9,773 nt of DNA from Bacteroidales bacterium (GTDB taxonomy: Bacteria; Bacteroidota; Bacteroidia; Bacteroidales; WRGA01): the NCBI GenBank assembly GCA_031279795.1, contig JAITHZ010000377.1, positions 1-9,773 of the forward strand, written 5' to 3'. Of the stretch, positions 8,250-9,773 are shown one piece after another; the stretch's first letter is position 1; each line of letters starts with the position of its first letter. The position numbers and the translations under genes were made by a program. Below the pieces are notes generated by a model. That model worked only from the letters and a program-made list of their open reading frames with translations. It searched no databases and was not told the DNA's origin.

Positions 8250-8283
8250 CGAAAATAATGGTATTTCCGAAAGAATACGCAAA
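8250..8283 (-). promoter_or_regulatory. Candidate Bacteroidota-type promoter for the susCDEF-like operon
   Basis: On the minus strand, TTTG (8283-8280) and TATTTTCG (8257-8250) are separated by 22 nt. They resemble the Bacteroides -33 TTTG and -7 TAnnTTTG elements with one mismatch in the latter. This would place transcription start near 8243 and leave a leader of about 65 nt before the ATG at 8177. A competing -7 element, CATCTTTG (8287-8280), overlaps it and would give a longer leader. The AT-rich background makes chance matches likely. Confidence 0.3.
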
Positions 8284-8342
8284 GATGACACAATTTTTTC
8301 TTGCCAATTAAATGAAAACTTTCAAAAAGTGTATTTTTATGA

Positions 8343-8356
8343 TGCAAACGTTTGCA
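8343..8356. promoter_or_regulatory. Putative LacI/GalR-family operator palindrome
   Basis: TGCAAACGTTTGCA is a perfect 14-bp palindrome with the central CG and TGnAAnCGnTnnCA layout typical of LacI/GalR-family operators, including the catabolite-responsive element form. It lies 165 bp upstream of the SusC-like start codon and upstream of the candidate promoter, a position more usual for an activator than for a simple repressor. No LacI-family gene lies in the window, so the regulator is unidentified. Confidence 0.5.
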
Positions 8357-8364
8357 CGGATTGA

Positions 8365-8399
8365 GTTGAGAGTTGAGAGTTGAGAGTTGAGAATTGAGA
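8365..8399. repeat. Heptamer tandem repeat (GTTGAGA)n
   Basis: Four perfect GTTGAGA copies (8365-8371, 8372-8378, 8379-8385, 8386-8392) are followed by one copy with a single change (8393-8399, ATTGAGA). The array begins 8 nt from the putative operator. Its unit differs from the GAATTAC/GAATTAG heptamers elsewhere in the window but has the same period. Confidence 0.9.
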
Positions 8400-8605
8400 G
8401 TGAATTGCGAAACCTATCGTAATTCTTTTGCCATTTGAGAAAATAGATGTACTTTTACCGCGTGATTTTTTTAATAACAAATTGTAAAATAAATATGATA
8501 CGTCAAAAAAACCTAAGTAGAAGCAAGATAGAATATTTTCTCAACCCCTCATTTTTTCGAGCGCCCTTATTCGCTAATGGTGTTCGAATGCTCTCTCCCT
8601 TATTA
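8400..8605. other. Intergenic stretch with no confident gene
   Basis: This 206-nt piece of the gap between the sugar-transferase gene and the operon's regulatory region shows no tRNA, recognisable RNA or convincing terminator. It contains most of a 39-codon plus-strand reading frame (8495-8614) without a ribosome binding site or recognised product, and a weak interrupted dyad (8559-8593). I see nothing in it that I can assign. Confidence 0.5.
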
Positions 8606-8640
8606 AATTCCTAATTCTTAATTCCTAATTCCTAATTCTT
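8606..8640. repeat. Heptamer tandem repeat (AATTCYT)n at gene end
   Basis: Five contiguous heptamers, AATTCCT (8606-8612), AATTCTT (8613-8619), AATTCCT (8620-8626), AATTCCT (8627-8633) and AATTCTT (8634-8640), are followed by a partial AAT. Read on the minus strand this is a series of GAATTAG/GAATTAA-like units that begins inside the stop codon (8639-8641) of the sugar-transferase gene. The same arrangement is seen at the end of the SusF-like gene. Confidence 0.9.
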
Positions 8641-9773
8641 AATATGCTTTTTTTTCGCCTCTGATTGTGTTCCATACGGTGCGGATGATGATGTTGATGT
8701 CGAGCAGCACCGACCAGTTTTCGATGTACCAGACGTCGTGTTCGACGCGTCCTTCCATATCGGCCAGTTCTGCTGTTTCGCCGCGAAAACCGTTGACTTG
8801 CGCCCATCCTGTAATGCCGGGTTTTACCATGTGTCGAAACATGTAGCGGTCAATGCGCTGGGAATATTCATCGGTATGGGCAGTCATGTGCGGTCTCGGC
8901 CCGACGACGGACATGTCTCCTTTTATTACATTAATAAACTGTGGCATTTCGTCGAGATTTGTTTTCCGCAGGAAAGCGCCGATTGGAGTTATTCTCTTAT
9001 CGTTTTTTGTAGCCTGAAGGGAGTCGGCTTCTTCATTTTTTCTCATTGTTCTGAATTTATAGCACGCGAAGTTTCCTCCGCGCAAACCGGTTCTTTCCTG
9101 TTTGAAAATAATTGGGCCGGGCGATGTCAGTTTTATCAGCAGCCCAACGATCATAAACAACAAAGGATAAGTCAAGATGATAACCAGCGATGAAAAAATA
9201 ATGTCGCAAATACGTTTGGTAAAGCGGTTATTTTTCTTGGCCAACGGTTCGGATGCGTATTTGAACAATGGGACATTTCCTAAAAAAGCCATGTCGATCT
9301 TTCGTTTCAAAATGCGGCTAAAATCGGGAATGACAAAAAAGTTTATCATGTGTTCTTTTGCAAAACTGGCAATTGGGCGCAGATGTTCGCCAGTGGTAAT
9401 TGGCAGCGTATAATAAATTTCGTCAATTCGGTTTTCGACAAAAAATTTTGGCAATTTGTCAAGTCTTCCCAAGTAATTTTTGAAAGAACGGCTGGCTTTC
9501 AAATCGTTTGAGAAAAATCCCAGCACGCGAAATCCTGCAGATACGTCCGAAGTCATCTCTTCGTAGATGTATTTTGCGGTATCTCCGGTTCCTATTATCA
9601 CTACATTGATTAGATTTCGGCCTTTTTTTCGGTATCCCCGTAACAAAAGGCGCAAGGATACGCGCCAGCCTATGAGCATTAAACACATGACAATAGAAAA
9701 CATCAGAACAAACCACAAAAAGGTTCCCGTAATTTCCAGAATGGCAAAACTGACCATAATCAGCAAGAAATGT
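8639..9773 (-). CDS. Undecaprenyl-phosphate sugar phosphotransferase (WcaJ-like), N-terminus cut by window edge
   Basis: This is the C-terminal 377 or so residues of a polyprenyl-phosphate hexose-1-phosphate transferase, the membrane enzyme that loads the first sugar phosphate onto undecaprenyl phosphate for exopolysaccharide, capsule or O-antigen synthesis. The frame stays open to the window edge. No true start is visible (TTG at 9766 is not credible), and full-length relatives have about 460 residues with four or five N-terminal membrane helices. Numbered from 9766: a membrane segment (about 5-35); a Rossmann-like domain starting VVIIGTGDTAKYIYEEM (55-71); a membrane helix (about 187-212); then the sugar-transferase domain with SPGPIIFKQERTG (215-227), KFRTM (237-241), the catalytic-type Asp272-Glu273 pair in LDEMPQ, SVVGPRPH (286-293) and GITGWAQVNG (317-326). 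The C-terminus RGEKKAY is typical. The sugar, probably glucose or galactose, cannot be read from sequence. It shares strand with the Sus-like operon but is 461 nt upstream, so is probably transcribed separately. Confidence 0.95.
   Translation of the reverse strand, partial: HFLLIMVSFAILEITGTFLWFVLMFSIVMCLMLIGWRVSLRLLLRGYRKKGRNLINVVIIGTGDTAKYIYEEMTSDVSAGFRVLGFFSNDLKASRSFKNYLGRLDKLPKFFVENRIDEIYYTLPITTGEHLRPIASFAKEHMINFFVIPDFSRILKRKIDMAFLGNVPLFKYASEPLAKKNNRFTKRICDIIFSSLVIILTYPLLFMIVGLLIKLTSPGPIIFKQERTGLRGGNFACYKFRTMRKNEEADSLQATKNDKRITPIGAFLRKTNLDEMPQFINVIKGDMSVVGPRPHMTAHTDEYSQRIDRYMFRHMVKPGITGWAQVNGFRGETAELADMEGRVEHDVWYIENWSVLLDINIIIRTVWNTIRGEKKAY

Noticed and set aside
8559..8593. Interrupted dyad GAGC..ATTCG..CGAAT..GCTC as a terminator for the sugar-transferase gene
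   Set aside because: Stems are only 4 and 5 bp with a 6-nt bulge, and there is no U-tract in the minus-strand direction. It is too weak to call.
8365..8640. Repeats considered as a CRISPR array
   Set aside because: Units are 7 bp and contiguous with no spacers, and no cas genes are present.
8738..9193. 151-codon plus-strand open frame opposite the sugar-transferase gene
   Set aside because: It lies wholly antisense to a gene with unmistakable family motifs, and its translation shows no domain or signal of its own.

Overview
The window looks like a chromosomal segment from a member of the Bacteroidota, most likely Bacteroidales. The evidence is a contiguous SusC/SusD/SusE-F type outer-membrane glycan uptake operon, lipoprotein signals with acidic residues after the cysteine, AT-rich leaders without Shine-Dalgarno sequences, and heptameric intergenic repeats. 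I cannot assign a genus from sequence alone.

Layout, left to right. Positions 60-668 (+) encode a small Uma2-family (DUF820) PD-(D/E)XK nuclease-like protein of unknown role. It converges on the Sus-like operon across a large heptamer-built inverted repeat (670-751). The operon is on the minus strand and is transcribed right to left: SusC-like TonB-dependent transporter (8177 to 5130), SusD-like glycan-binding lipoprotein (5110 to 3506), SusE-like lipoprotein (3469 to 2294) and a larger SusF/SusE-like multimodular starch-binding lipoprotein (2207 to 750). Spacing is tight (19 and 36 nt), except for an 86-nt gap between the last two genes that holds a strong stem-loop. The 461-nt region upstream of SusC (8178-8638) holds a candidate promoter, a perfect 14-bp palindrome resembling a LacI/GalR-family operator, and two heptamer tandem repeats. 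The right edge (8639-9773, minus) is the 3' part of an undecaprenyl-phosphate sugar phosphotransferase that starts exopolysaccharide or capsule synthesis. It runs off the window.

How the genes work together: SusD, SusE and SusF paralogues capture an alpha-glucan-like polymer at the cell surface, and SusC imports oligosaccharides with TonB energy. SusE/F-type proteins and a LacI-type operator point to starch or maltodextrin, but no glycoside hydrolase, SusR-like regulator or LacI gene lies in the window. The enzymes and regulator must be elsewhere or beyond the edges. The flanking Uma2 and sugar-transferase genes look like unrelated neighbours.

The least ordinary signals are non-coding. Period-7 repeats of the form GAATTAC/GAATTAG abut or overlap the stop codons of three different genes. 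A third heptamer family sits 8 nt from the putative operator.
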